Shown here: positions 54,739-63,685 of the stretch, one piece after another | How positions within the stretch are numbered: the first letter of the stretch is position 1 | Layout of the letters: every line of letters starts with the position of its first letter | From: Myxococcales bacterium | GTDB taxonomy: Bacteria > Myxococcota_A > Polyangia > Polyangiales > GCA-016699535 | DNA length: 64,000 bases | Direction: 5' to 3' | Assembly (NCBI GenBank): GCA_016699535.1 | Contig: CP064980.1 | Location: 1,240,001 to 1,304,000 of the forward strand | The notes under the pieces: generated by a model | What the model was told of the DNA's origin: nothing | What the model saw: only the letters and a program-made list of their open reading frames with translations | Databases searched by the model: none | Position numbers and translations under genes: made by a program

Positions 54739-55155
54739 ATGGATACAGGAAGTAAAAAGAAAAAAAGATCGCAGAAGTGGTTTTTGGCGGGAAATATTAT
54801 CTTGTCGGTAGGACTATTCGTTGTGGTAGCGCAAGCGCAGAGCGGTTCTTCTAGCATCTATTTTTTGCTTGATGATTTAGACAACCTTGCAAGTGATCCA
54901 TTCGGCGATGCAGCAGATCAAATCAACAACAACGGAAACCAAAGCTCTAGCAGCAATAGCAGCAACAGCAGTTCAAGTAGTACCGATCAAGCCAGCTCAA
55001 GCAGCAACAGCAGTTCAAGTAGTACCGATCAAGCCAGTTCGAGCAGCTCTAGCAGTAACAGCAGCTCAAGCAGTTCGACTGATCAGGCTAGCTCAAGCAG
55101 TTCGACCGACCAGGCTAGTTCAAGTAGTACCGACCAGAGTACGAGCGGTTTATAG
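54739..55155 (+). CDS. Secreted Ser-rich repeat protein
   Basis: The 138-residue product has a basic N-region, signal helix and cleavage near VVAQA|QSG. A short conserved part (SIYFLLDDLDNLASDPFGDA) leads into repeats of NSSSSSTDQASSSS and shorter relatives. The repeats are low-complexity and possibly glycosylated or extended. It directly follows the pilin-like gene. No anchor motif is seen at the C-terminus. Confidence 0.6.
   Translation: MDTGSKKKKRSQKWFLAGNIILSVGLFVVVAQAQSGSSSIYFLLDDLDNLASDPFGDAADQINNNGNQSSSSNSSNSSSSSTDQASSSSNSSSSSTDQASSSSSSSNSSSSSSTDQASSSSSTDQASSSSTDQSTSGL
54961..55142 (+). repeat. In-frame 42-bp tandem repeats (14-residue unit)
   Basis: Units starting AGCAACAGCAGTTCAAGTAG at 54961 and 55003 are 42 bp apart and identical over at least 35 bases; shorter TDQAS units follow. 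Copy-number change would lengthen or shorten the protein without shifting the frame. Confidence 0.75.
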
Positions 55156-55200
55156 TCTGCACCGTTGTCGTTACGGTGACGTATAAAGAGCGTATCATTA

Positions 55201-55242
55201 AGCAACCACGCAGGCTTTTACTGAAGGCTTGTCGTGGTTGTT
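55201..55242. terminator. Stem-loop between convergent genes
   Basis: GCAACCACG near 55202 pairs with CGTGGTTGT near 55233 around a ~20-base loop. It lies between the Ser-rich gene and the convergent RND gene. There is no long T-run. Confidence 0.4.
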
Positions 55243-55328
55243 TGCATTCCAAAATACTGCGCCAGTAGCCATGAGATGTCTTCTGGTTCTTGATCTGATT
55301 GTTTGTTGGCCTGATTCCTGCGCAAATG

Positions 55329-58300
55329 CTAGCGCTTATGAAGTTTCATTTGTTCGCTAGAAATTGACACCTTGGTGGTGAGCGGCGTTCGGCCAAAATG
55401 CAAGTACACCACTGGCATGGCTGCAAGGTTGAGCAGAGTGGAGCTTATCAGGCCACCGAGAATGACGATGGCCATGGGATGTTCGATTTCATGGCCTGCG
55501 CTGCTTCCCGCGATGATGAGAGGCAGAAGTGCTAAGGCGGTAGATAAGGCAGTCATTAAGATCGGAGCGAGACGTTCTTTTGCACCGCGAATCACAAGCT
55601 CCGGGCCGAAAGCCATGCCTTCTTCATGTTCAAGGTGATGAAAGTGACTGATCAGCAAGATGCCGTTGCGCGCAGCGATGCCAAGTACGGTGATAAAACC
55701 GACAAGACTGCCAAGGGAGACAACCCCTCCACTCAGTGCGGTGATCAAGACCCCACCGACAAGTGCGAGAGGAAGCGACGCGAAGACAAGCAGGCTAAGC
55801 CGCAAGGAGCGAAAATCGGCAAGCAGGACGATGAAAATACCAAGCAAAGCCATGGTCCCCACAACGAGCAGACGCCTTTGAGCACTGCTTCGTGCTTGAT
55901 ACTCACCCAAAATCTCAGCGTGATGTCCTTTTGGCATCGGGAAAGCTTTAGTTACTCGGCTGACCTCACGTGAAATGCCTCCAAGATCTGCGTCTTCATC
56001 AAGCTGCAGCGTGACGTCAATCTTTCGTGAACCTGACTCATGAACAATGGTATTGGGCATCGATCCGACCTGCACGCTTGCCACATCGCCGAGTCGCATC
56101 GAACGCTGCTCATCAATGCTTATGAGCATGTTGCGAACTGCGTTTATGTCTTCGCGAGCTCGAGGACTGCTCCAGATCACGATATCGATGGGTTGTTGGC
56201 CACGAACAATTTGACCGACCTTTTCGCCTTGCACCACAAGCGAAGCACGCCGCAAGACAAGTCCCGGATCGATACCAAGCGCATTGCAGGCCTCGAGATT
56301 TGGCACAATCTCAATTTCAGGAACGCTGAGTTGGGCATCGGCGCTGGCATGGCTCACGCCTTTGATTGCCCCGAGTTTTGTGCTGAGATCGGCGCCCATG
56401 CTGCGAAGCTTTTCAAGATCGGAGCCAAAGAGTCGGATCACAATCGCTCCGGAGCCACCGCTTAGCACTTCGCGCATGCGTTCTTGCAAATAGGTTTGCA
56501 CATCGCGATAGATGCCAGGGTAGCCATCAACGACGTTGCGCACGGCCGTAAGGGTCTTGTCAAGATCAGCATTTGGATCGACACTTATCCACAGTTCGGC
56601 AAAATTGGGGCCAACAACTTCGTCGGCCACTTCGGCGCGACCAATATGCGCACCAAAATTACGCACGCCTGGTACGCTAAGGAGTTCATCGCGCACGCGT
56701 GTGGCGCTGCGGTGCATGGTTTCAAGGGAGCTACCGGGTTTGCCGATCCAATGCATCAGAAAATCATTTTCGGCGAAATGCGGAAGAAACGATTCAGAGA
56801 AACTTGCAAACGAAGCTAGACACAGCACAACGGCAAAAAGTGCACCGCCCATCGCTAGACGTGGCCGGTTGATAATCTTTTGCAGGAATCGACCGTATGC
56901 CGGTCCGATGAGGTGCATCAGCGGTGCTTGTCGCTCTTCGTTGACATGGTTCGGCAACAACAAAAGCGCAAGTACGGGCGTTATGGTGAGAGCGACAATC
57001 ATGGAGGCAAGCACGGCCAGCGCATAAGCAAGAGCAAGCGGACGGAAAAACTCGCCGGCGACCCCCGGCAATGCCAGTACGGGAATGAAGACGAGCAAGA
57101 CGATCAAGGTTGCATACACAACAGCGCTTCGTACTTCGAGTGAAGCATTTAGAACGATTTTTATGGTTTCAGCAAATGACCTCTGTGTTTGTGCTTGGCG
57201 CAGGCGCCGATGGATGTTTTCAACATCGATGATCGCATCATCGACCACCTCTCCGAGCGCAATAATAAGGCCGGCGATCACCATGGTATCCAAAGTGTGA
57301 CCGCTTAGTGTCAGCACCGTAGCGGCTGCAAGAAGTGACAGCGGAATCGCAAGCACGCTAATCAAGGCGGTGCGCACATCCCAGAGAAAGAAGAAAAGAA
57401 TTAGCACCACCAGCACACTGCCGATGATCATGGCTTCGCGGAGATTGGATAGCGCGCGCTCGATGAAACCTGCAGGTCTGAAAATAGTGGCATCGAAAGT
57501 TACGCCGGGCAGAGCCGGCTTGAGTTCACGAAGCGCAGCATCAATGCCGTAGGTCACTTCAAGGGTGTTGCCACCAATTTGTTTTTCTACGATGAGCAGC
57601 AGGCCCGAGCCTTTTGTGACGACAGCATCACCAATAGCGGATGCGTGGTCTTCGATCACTTCGGCCACATCGCCGATGGCCACAGAACGCATGCTACTTG
57701 GCGCAACTGGAACAGCGGCAAGATCCTTGATGTCCTTGATGTAGGGCGGATGAAGCACGGCTAAGCGTTGATTGGGACCATCGACAAAACCACCTGCCGA
57801 AGGGCTCGTCGCAGAACGAGCTGCTTCAACCACACGATCGACACTAATTCCTTCGGCTTGAAGTTGTTCCGGATCGATTTGCACTTGAAGTTGGCGATTT
57901 TGCTCGCCCCAGATGGCCACGTTGGCCACATCGGGCACGCGCATAAGGCGAGGCCTTACCGTCCAACGCACCAAATCAGTCAATTCCATTTGGGATAAAG
58001 AATCCGAGTAGACCGCAATTTTTAGGGCCCGACTTGTGGAAGATAGCGGCGAAAGAACCACAGGTGTTTTCGCCACCGTGGGAAGTTTAGCGCGCGCAAT
58101 GCGTTCTCCGACTAGCATGCGAGTTGCCATGAGATCGGCATCGCGTTCAAGGAGAAGCAATACCGAGGATAGACCCAACACCGATTTTGAGCGCATGCTG
58201 CTCATGCCAGGCGTGCCAGCTAGAACGCTTTCAAGTTCTGTTGTAATGCGAGCTTCAACTTGTTCCGTCGATAGACCTGGCGCTTCGGTTTGGATTTCTA

Positions 58301-58439
58301 TCCGAGGTGGAGCAAACTCAGGAAAGGCATCGAGCGGCGCATTCGAAGCAACACGCACACCAAGCACGATGCACACTGAAGCCAAAGCAAGCACAACAAA
58401 ACGCTGGCGCAAACAAAGGGCTACAAGCGAACGTAACAT
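55329..58439 (-). CDS. RND efflux pump, heavy-metal (CusA/CzcA) type
   Basis: This 1036-residue pump has 12 predicted helices in two halves. LDAFPEFAPPRIEIQTEAPG after helix 1 and LGEVVDDAIIDVENIHRRL in helix 4 place it in the HME group, with Asp residues that carry protons. It would export metal ions or a related cation from the periplasm or cytoplasm. The exact metal is not readable. It is the last gene of a TolC-adaptor-pump set, with kinase/regulator genes upstream. Confidence 0.9.
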   Translation of the reverse strand: MLRSLVALCLRQRFVVLALASVCIVLGVRVASNAPLDAFPEFAPPRIEIQTEAPGLSTEQVEARITTELESVLAGTPGMSSMRSKSVLGLSSVLLLLERDADLMATRMLVGERIARAKLPTVAKTPVVLSPLSSTSRALKIAVYSDSLSQMELTDLVRWTVRPRLMRVPDVANVAIWGEQNRQLQVQIDPEQLQAEGISVDRVVEAARSATSPSAGGFVDGPNQRLAVLHPPYIKDIKDLAAVPVAPSSMRSVAIGDVAEVIEDHASAIGDAVVTKGSGLLLIVEKQIGGNTLEVTYGIDAALRELKPALPGVTFDATIFRPAGFIERALSNLREAMIIGSVLVVLILFFFLWDVRTALISVLAIPLSLLAAATVLTLSGHTLDTMVIAGLIIALGEVVDDAIIDVENIHRRLRQAQTQRSFAETIKIVLNASLEVRSAVVYATLIVLLVFIPVLALPGVAGEFFRPLALAYALAVLASMIVALTITPVLALLLLPNHVNEERQAPLMHLIGPAYGRFLQKIINRPRLAMGGALFAVVLCLASFASFSESFLPHFAENDFLMHWIGKPGSSLETMHRSATRVRDELLSVPGVRNFGAHIGRAEVADEVVGPNFAELWISVDPNADLDKTLTAVRNVVDGYPGIYRDVQTYLQERMREVLSGGSGAIVIRLFGSDLEKLRSMGADLSTKLGAIKGVSHASADAQLSVPEIEIVPNLEACNALGIDPGLVLRRASLVVQGEKVGQIVRGQQPIDIVIWSSPRAREDINAVRNMLISIDEQRSMRLGDVASVQVGSMPNTIVHESGSRKIDVTLQLDEDADLGGISREVSRVTKAFPMPKGHHAEILGEYQARSSAQRRLLVVGTMALLGIFIVLLADFRSLRLSLLVFASLPLALVGGVLITALSGGVVSLGSLVGFITVLGIAARNGILLISHFHHLEHEEGMAFGPELVIRGAKERLAPILMTALSTALALLPLIIAGSSAGHEIEHPMAIVILGGLISSTLLNLAAMPVVYLHFGRTPLTTKVSISSEQMKLHKR

Positions 58440-58466
58440 CAGAGTGGTCTTTCGGTTTGAGTCATT

Positions 58467-59699
58467 TTAGTGCCCCGGTGGAAATTCTGAACCGTAGAGT
58501 TCGTTTACGCCGATGGATGCCACGCAACTGCCTTCCTTCGGGCCACGTCCAAGCACCGCGAACTCTGTTGATTTGCGTTTTACTTCGACATGGGTGCGCC
58601 GATAACGATGCGGGCCGTCACACATATAAAGCCAAGACAGACCGTTGGCATCGTAGATGATCGAACTGAAAGGAACGGCAAGTTCACTGTCGCTATGCGT
58701 AAAACGTAAACTTACCATGACGCGCTCACCCGGTCTGAACACGGTAGAGCTCGGCGCAAGAGCGTAGTAGCGATCGACGGTGCCAACCAGTGGATTTGAG
58801 CTTGGCGGTCCCGCGATGACTTTCGCTTGTGAACTTTGTTGACCTCCCGGCACACCAAAAGCTGAGACTCGAGCGGATGCCATTGGATCGATGCGATGCA
58901 AATCAGCAGAATAGACCGGCACGCGCACCCAAAACGCATCCACAGCCACTACTTCGAGCAAAGGCGTACCCGCCGTTACGGCTTGCGAAGGTGCGACCGA
59001 CACGTTGCCTACGATGCCGTCCGATGGCGCTCGCACGGTCATGGCCACATCCGAAAGAAGAGGGCTCGAGCGTGTTGTTTGTGCACGCGTGTGGGCTGCA
59101 TCGAGATCGGCTTTGGCCACATCGCGAGCTGCGGTTGCTTCTTCAAGGGCGCGCTGGGCAGCTGCGCGTTCCGTGACAAGGGTTTGTGTGCGATTAAGTC
59201 GTGATTCAGCAGCGCTAAGCTGAGCTTGGGCAGCTTGTACTTCGCGGTCCACTCCAGCACGCAAGTCACGAGCAACTGGTGCAAAAGGGACCAGCCGCAA
59301 AAGCACATCACCGCGCGAAACTTTCATCCCCGGGACGATTTCTTTCGCGGTTTTTACCATGCCTGCGATGGGTGCGGTGACTGAAAGCACTTTGCCCGGC
59401 GGCACCATCACTTCGCCACCAAAGCGATGCTCCTCAGGGAGCAACTGTCTTTGCACCCTAGCTGTTTTGATGCCAAGTCGTTTTGCAGCAGCTGCGCTGA
59501 GCTCGACGCGAGGCAGATCCGCTTCGGCGATGGGGTTCTTTACAGTTGCTGGTTCGTTGTGTGTTTTAGGAGAAGTCGCTTTGCTACATGCACCGAGCAT
59601 CAATATAAAAATGCAGGTTACAAAAATTTCCGCGGCGCTGCGGCCTGCATGAACATGCATAGTGAATAATCGCTGAGAAAAAAATAGTGTTTTTATCAT
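58467..59699 (-). CDS. RND adaptor protein (CusB/CzcB-like)
   Basis: The 410-residue periplasmic lipoprotein-like adaptor has LMLGAC|SKA. It contains a lipoyl half (GMVKTAKEIVPGMKVSRGDV), a coiled-coil hairpin of about residues 130-200 (SAAESRLNRTQTLVTERAAA) and a beta-barrel domain. Its ATG overlaps the TolC-family stop (ATGA). It links the RND pump to the outer-membrane channel. The start may be 14 codons later. Confidence 0.85.
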   Translation of the reverse strand: MIKTLFFSQRLFTMHVHAGRSAAEIFVTCIFILMLGACSKATSPKTHNEPATVKNPIAEADLPRVELSAAAAKRLGIKTARVQRQLLPEEHRFGGEVMVPPGKVLSVTAPIAGMVKTAKEIVPGMKVSRGDVLLRLVPFAPVARDLRAGVDREVQAAQAQLSAAESRLNRTQTLVTERAAAQRALEEATAARDVAKADLDAAHTRAQTTRSSPLLSDVAMTVRAPSDGIVGNVSVAPSQAVTAGTPLLEVVAVDAFWVRVPVYSADLHRIDPMASARVSAFGVPGGQQSSQAKVIAGPPSSNPLVGTVDRYYALAPSSTVFRPGERVMVSLRFTHSDSELAVPFSSIIYDANGLSWLYMCDGPHRYRRTHVEVKRKSTEFAVLGRGPKEGSCVASIGVNELYGSEFPPGH

Positions 59700-61063
59700 G
59701 ATGTACTCGTTTCTTTGGCCATGCTTGCTGCAGCCTTGTTGCTTTTTAGTCGGGCACCGACGGTGCGTTCGAGTTCGGCGTGGGCTCGCCGAGCTTCTGC
59801 CACCAGCTCCACCTCGCGAATGCGTGCCTCGCCCAAACGTCTCAGAGCATCGAGAACCACGAGGTAAGGTTGATCGCCAAGCTCATAGCTAAGTTTTGCC
59901 GCGTGAAGGTTTTGCTCGAGCGCCGGCAGTACTTCAACGCGATAACGCTCAAGCGAAGCAAGTGCTTGCTTCAAAGCCGAGTTTGATACGATGACTTCGC
60001 TGATGACACGTTGACGCGCGGCGATATACTCGTGTCGGGCTTGTTCAATGCCTGCATCAGCGCGTTCTCTGCCACCTTGGTTTTGGTTAAAGATCGGAAG
60101 CATGAGATTTGCGCCGATGCGAGTACCCACCTTGTTGTTTTGTGCGTTCCATTGACCGTCGATTTGTGCCGATATGGAAACAATGCGGGCTCGCTCGATG
60201 CCCGCGCGGGCCGCAGCTGCTTCAATATTGAGTTTTGCCGCGAGCAGGTCGGGACGAGCCTTTCGTGCAATGGCTAACAAGTCTTCTAGCGGTGGGGCGG
60301 ATTTGGGAAGCGAACTGCCGAAGTGCATTTTCAAAGAAACACGATCGGGATCGAAACCAAGGATGGTTGCGAGGCGTGCTGCGCTTATTGCAATATCACG
60401 CTTGGCTACTGCCGCCGTATCTTCGGCAATGGCTGCTTCGGCATGCGCTGATAAGGGATCGGCAGGGCTTACATCACCGGCCGCTGCCCGTAGCTCAACA
60501 ATCCGCGCAATGTCTGCTGCAGTACTAGCAAGCTCTTGGCGAATCGTTAGACGCTTTTCAGCGAGCATACGCTCGATGTGCGCAAGACGTGCATCGCGTG
60601 CTAGATCGAGGCCACTCTGCAGCAGCGCTTCGGCCACGCGTTCAATCTCGCGGCTCGCAGCTTCTGTTCGTGAAGGCATTTGAATCAACGAATCAAGAGG
60701 CGCAGCAAGCGTTGCCCAACCTGCAATCACCCCAACCGGACCGAGAATTCCAAAGCGAGGATTATCGATGCGTGATGCGTCCTCAAGATCACCGTGGGCG
60801 ATGCCAAGTTTTTCAAGTTCAGCGCGATAGCGAGGGCTCCGATACAAAGCGATGGCAACAGCTTCGTTTTCGTCGAGACCATCGCTAAGCTGAACACCTT
60901 TTGGAATACGGTAGCCCGCGTCACGTTTTGCTATGCTAAAGCCGGTGCGCTTGCTGAGTGAACGCGAAACCCAAGCTCTGTTCCGGTTTGTCGAGGCGCA
61001 TGAGGGAAGAGCAGATGACACGATTAGTGCCACACAAACAATAGAGCGAAAAGAAATAACCAC
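59696..61063 (-). CDS. TolC-family outer-membrane efflux protein
   Basis: The 455-residue protein has a lipoprotein-like signal (VSSALPSC|AST). Two helical repeats typical of the family follow (ISAARLATILGFDPDRVS; NLHAAKLSYELGDQPYLVVL). With the adaptor and RND pump it forms a tripartite CusCBA-like efflux system. It is the first gene of the set on the minus strand. The signal and overlap fix its start at 61063. Confidence 0.87.
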   Translation of the reverse strand: MVISFRSIVCVALIVSSALPSCASTNRNRAWVSRSLSKRTGFSIAKRDAGYRIPKGVQLSDGLDENEAVAIALYRSPRYRAELEKLGIAHGDLEDASRIDNPRFGILGPVGVIAGWATLAAPLDSLIQMPSRTEAASREIERVAEALLQSGLDLARDARLAHIERMLAEKRLTIRQELASTAADIARIVELRAAAGDVSPADPLSAHAEAAIAEDTAAVAKRDIAISAARLATILGFDPDRVSLKMHFGSSLPKSAPPLEDLLAIARKARPDLLAAKLNIEAAAARAGIERARIVSISAQIDGQWNAQNNKVGTRIGANLMLPIFNQNQGGRERADAGIEQARHEYIAARQRVISEVIVSNSALKQALASLERYRVEVLPALEQNLHAAKLSYELGDQPYLVVLDALRRLGEARIREVELVAEARRAHAELERTVGARLKSNKAAASMAKETSTS

Positions 61064-61107
61064 TTTCTAAGGATAGCGCCGCTATCTTAACCACAGCTTA
61101 ACCAGAC

Positions 61108-61180
61108 GGTTGGGGGGGCAAGGTAAGGCAGTGTGAGCTCAAAGCGTGCCCCGATTGCGCCATGAACAAAGGCTACAGGG
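61108..61180 (-). pseudogene. Relic of a histidine kinase C-terminus
   Basis: Read on the minus strand this stretch gives VAFVHGAIGARFELTLPY, nearly the same as the end of the intact kinase (VAFVDGAIGARFQLTLPY at 62351-62424). About four-fifths of bases match by eye. The upstream part of the 61064-61355 region shows no kinase domain, so it is a partial duplicate or recombination scar. The rest of that non-coding stretch shows no gene. Confidence 0.7.
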
Positions 61181-61355
61181 CTTGATCCGGTAACGGTGAT
61201 GTTTTTCCAAAGGCTGGCTATGGCCAGAACATTGGTTTTCTTTTGAAGTTTGCGTCCCGTCCGCTTCGGAACTCGTTGCGCTAGTGCTTTGTCTAAAACT
61301 TCATCGCACTGAGCAACTCTGCCAAACGCAAATCCTTATTCGGAACCCTTGGGCT

Positions 61356-62309
61356 TCAAAGCACGCTCCCTCGGAGCCAGGCAATAAGTTGATCAGGCCA
61401 AGCTTTAAGTGAACCGGATAGGGCCCTCATCGCAAAGCCATGTCCACCGTGATCGTACAAATGCATTTCAGCGGGAACCGAAGCCATCAACAGTTGCTGA
61501 TACAACGCCATACTGTGTCCAACAGGCACTTTTTCATCATCCAGTGCATGAACGATGAAAGTGGGTGGGGTATTCGAATTGATATGCTTTTCCGGAGAGT
61601 TCTGTTCTAGCACATCACGCGAAAACTCCGGACCAAACAACTGCCGATTCGCTCTACGAATTGCTTCTGTATCTTGGCGAAAAGGAGCAGCAAAGGGATA
61701 GACCAGTATCTGAAATTGAGGTCGGTACTTGAGGTCTTTTTGATTAGAGAGTTTGGAAGCAAGGTAGCCCCCTGCGCTAAACCCCATCACACCAATTTTT
61801 TCTGCATCCAAGCCCCAACTTGTCGCACGTTCATACACAAGCTCAAGAGCACGCTTTACGTCACCAGATGAAATCTCCGGCAAAAAAATTTTATCATCTC
61901 GCTGAGGCATGCGGTATTCAAGAACCGCAGACGCGATGTCGTATTTTAAAAGCCAACGCGCAATGTGATGCCCTTCCTTGTCGATAGCTACATGCTGAAA
62001 GCCCCCACCGGGTAGAATTAAAATACAGGGCCAATGATGACCCACTCCAGGAACATATGCTGTTATCGCTGGTTTGCTAACAAAGAAAATACGTCGATCG
62101 CTTTTATCTCCATTTCGAAGTTCGACATATTCCTTCATGGTTGAAGGCTCTTGTGCGAGCTCTTCTTTTAGCCAGAGCTCATGGCGACTTGGTGTTATTT
62201 GCTTCTGCTTAGCTTTGTATCTAGCGTGCTGTACTTTCGCTCCGGAACAAGCCATTAGGCAACAACCACAAAGCACGCTAGACAGAATTAGCATTTGCTT
62301 AAGTTTCAC
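61356..62309 (-). CDS. Alpha/beta hydrolase (BD-FAE/esterase type), lipoprotein
   Basis: The protein has about 317 residues from GTG 62309, chosen because the lipoprotein signal LILSSVLCGCCLMAC begins there; GTG 62348 is an alternative overlapping the kinase stop. The fold has PCILILPGGGFQHVAIDKEG with the oxyanion region, nucleophile elbow GFSAGGYLAS, DDEKVPVGHS, and His in DHGGHGFAM. It resembles carbohydrate- or acetyl-esterases (BD-FAE). It probably acts outside the inner membrane. It may have been inserted between kinase and efflux genes. Confidence 0.82.
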   Translation of the reverse strand: MKLKQMLILSSVLCGCCLMACSGAKVQHARYKAKQKQITPSRHELWLKEELAQEPSTMKEYVELRNGDKSDRRIFFVSKPAITAYVPGVGHHWPCILILPGGGFQHVAIDKEGHHIARWLLKYDIASAVLEYRMPQRDDKIFLPEISSGDVKRALELVYERATSWGLDAEKIGVMGFSAGGYLASKLSNQKDLKYRPQFQILVYPFAAPFRQDTEAIRRANRQLFGPEFSRDVLEQNSPEKHINSNTPPTFIVHALDDEKVPVGHSMALYQQLLMASVPAEMHLYDHGGHGFAMRALSGSLKAWPDQLIAWLRGSVL

Positions 62310-62347
62310 GTCTTTTATATAACTATATTCACTACGAAAAACAATCA

Positions 62348-63685
62348 CTAAGGTTGGGCGGCACGGTAAGGAAGTGTGAGCTGGAATCGTGCACCGATTG
62401 CTCCATCAACAAAGGCCACAGATCCTTGATGGGCTTTTGCGACATGGGCAACAAGGGCAAGACCTATGCCTTGCCCACGGTGGGCATTGCCGCGCGCTTC
62501 GGGAGTTCGATAAAAGGTTCGAAAAACGTCTTTACGGGCCTCAGCAGAAATGCCCGCTCCTTCATCATCGATTTGAATCACCACCGTCGAATCTTGCACA
62601 AGATAGCGCATATGAATGGTGCCTTGGGGAGCGTAGGCCCGGGCGTTTTCGAGTACATTGACGAGGAGTGAAATAAGCAGCGAACGATCTCCACGAATCT
62701 TAATGTCCTGATCGGTGTTTGAGTCTTTTTCGTCGATGATGATCGGTGTTGCGGTGTTGTGGGCCATGGCTAAACGAGCATCTTCGAGGAGTTCGTCTAC
62801 TTGTATATCTTCTGCGCTCTGTAGTTCTTCGCTAGACGATGCGAGGATAAGCAATTGCTCCACAAGTTTTGCAAGTCGAGATGCGGTGATGTGTACGCGA
62901 TCGACTCCCTCCCGTATAGGGCCTTGCGTCGGTACTTGTTCTTGCAGAAGTTCAAGTTCGCCGAGAATGCTCGTAAGAGGAGTACGTAGTTCGTGTGCGG
63001 CATCGCCGGCAAAACGTCGCGATTGATCAAGCGCTGAAAAAAGCCGCATCGCGAGTGAGGTAATCGCTCCGCGCAAGGCATCGATTTCCGCGATATTGTC
63101 AGCCGATCCAAGATCAATGCTGGCGCCAGCGTTGGGTGAGACCTGCGCTACTGCGTGTTCGAGTCGCACGATGGGCTCGACAGCCCAGCGCGCGATGCGT
63201 CTTGATAAAAGCAGCCCGAGCACGGACACCAGGAAAACAGCTAAAAGCCCTGCGAGTAAAAAGGAGAAGCGATCATTGATCGGTGCCCGAGGCGCAGCGG
63301 CTACGGCGATGGTGCCCGTGGTTGAGGCAGCGCCGCACGCTCTTATATTTTGAAAGTTAGTGCACTCTGTATGTGATACCGAAGGCAGATCGGTGTCACC
63401 GCTACGAAACTCACCGTGCTCAAACACGGCGACGCGAATACCGGCCGCTTGTTGTTCTTTCGTTTCGTCAGCCACAATTTCGTCAATGGGGTGTTTCGCT
63501 TCGGAAAGCTCAAGGGCGAATATTTTCGCCGCAGCGTAAAGGCGTGTATCTTCGTGAGCACGTAGTAAATGATCGGCAACCAAAGCCGTCGTCAATGCGG
63601 CAAAAGCGCTTCCGAGAACAACAATCACCGCAATCAGCAGGGCAATGCGGCGCTCAAAGCCAGGTTTTCTTTCAGCCTTGCTCAT
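62348..63685 (-). CDS. Two-component sensor histidine kinase
   Basis: The 445-residue protein has two membrane helices around a periplasmic sensor of ~120 residues, then a HAMP-like linker. Phospho-acceptor His231 lies in DAAHELRTPLTSIL, and the ATPase domain has LLVNVLENARAYAPQG (N box), DDEGAGI (G1) and GQGIGLALV (G2). It overlaps the response regulator by 4 bp. It is likely to control the adjacent efflux genes in response to metal or envelope conditions. Confidence 0.92.
   Translation of the reverse strand: MSKAERKPGFERRIALLIAVIVVLGSAFAALTTALVADHLLRAHEDTRLYAAAKIFALELSEAKHPIDEIVADETKEQQAAGIRVAVFEHGEFRSGDTDLPSVSHTECTNFQNIRACGAASTTGTIAVAAAPRAPINDRFSFLLAGLLAVFLVSVLGLLLSRRIARWAVEPIVRLEHAVAQVSPNAGASIDLGSADNIAEIDALRGAITSLAMRLFSALDQSRRFAGDAAHELRTPLTSILGELELLQEQVPTQGPIREGVDRVHITASRLAKLVEQLLILASSSEELQSAEDIQVDELLEDARLAMAHNTATPIIIDEKDSNTDQDIKIRGDRSLLISLLVNVLENARAYAPQGTIHMRYLVQDSTVVIQIDDEGAGISAEARKDVFRTFYRTPEARGNAHRGQGIGLALVAHVAKAHQGSVAFVDGAIGARFQLTLPYRAAQP

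Noticed and set aside
54946..55150. CRISPR-like or non-coding repeat array
   Set aside because: The repeats are in frame within a signal-peptide-bearing protein and have no spacers of unique sequence.
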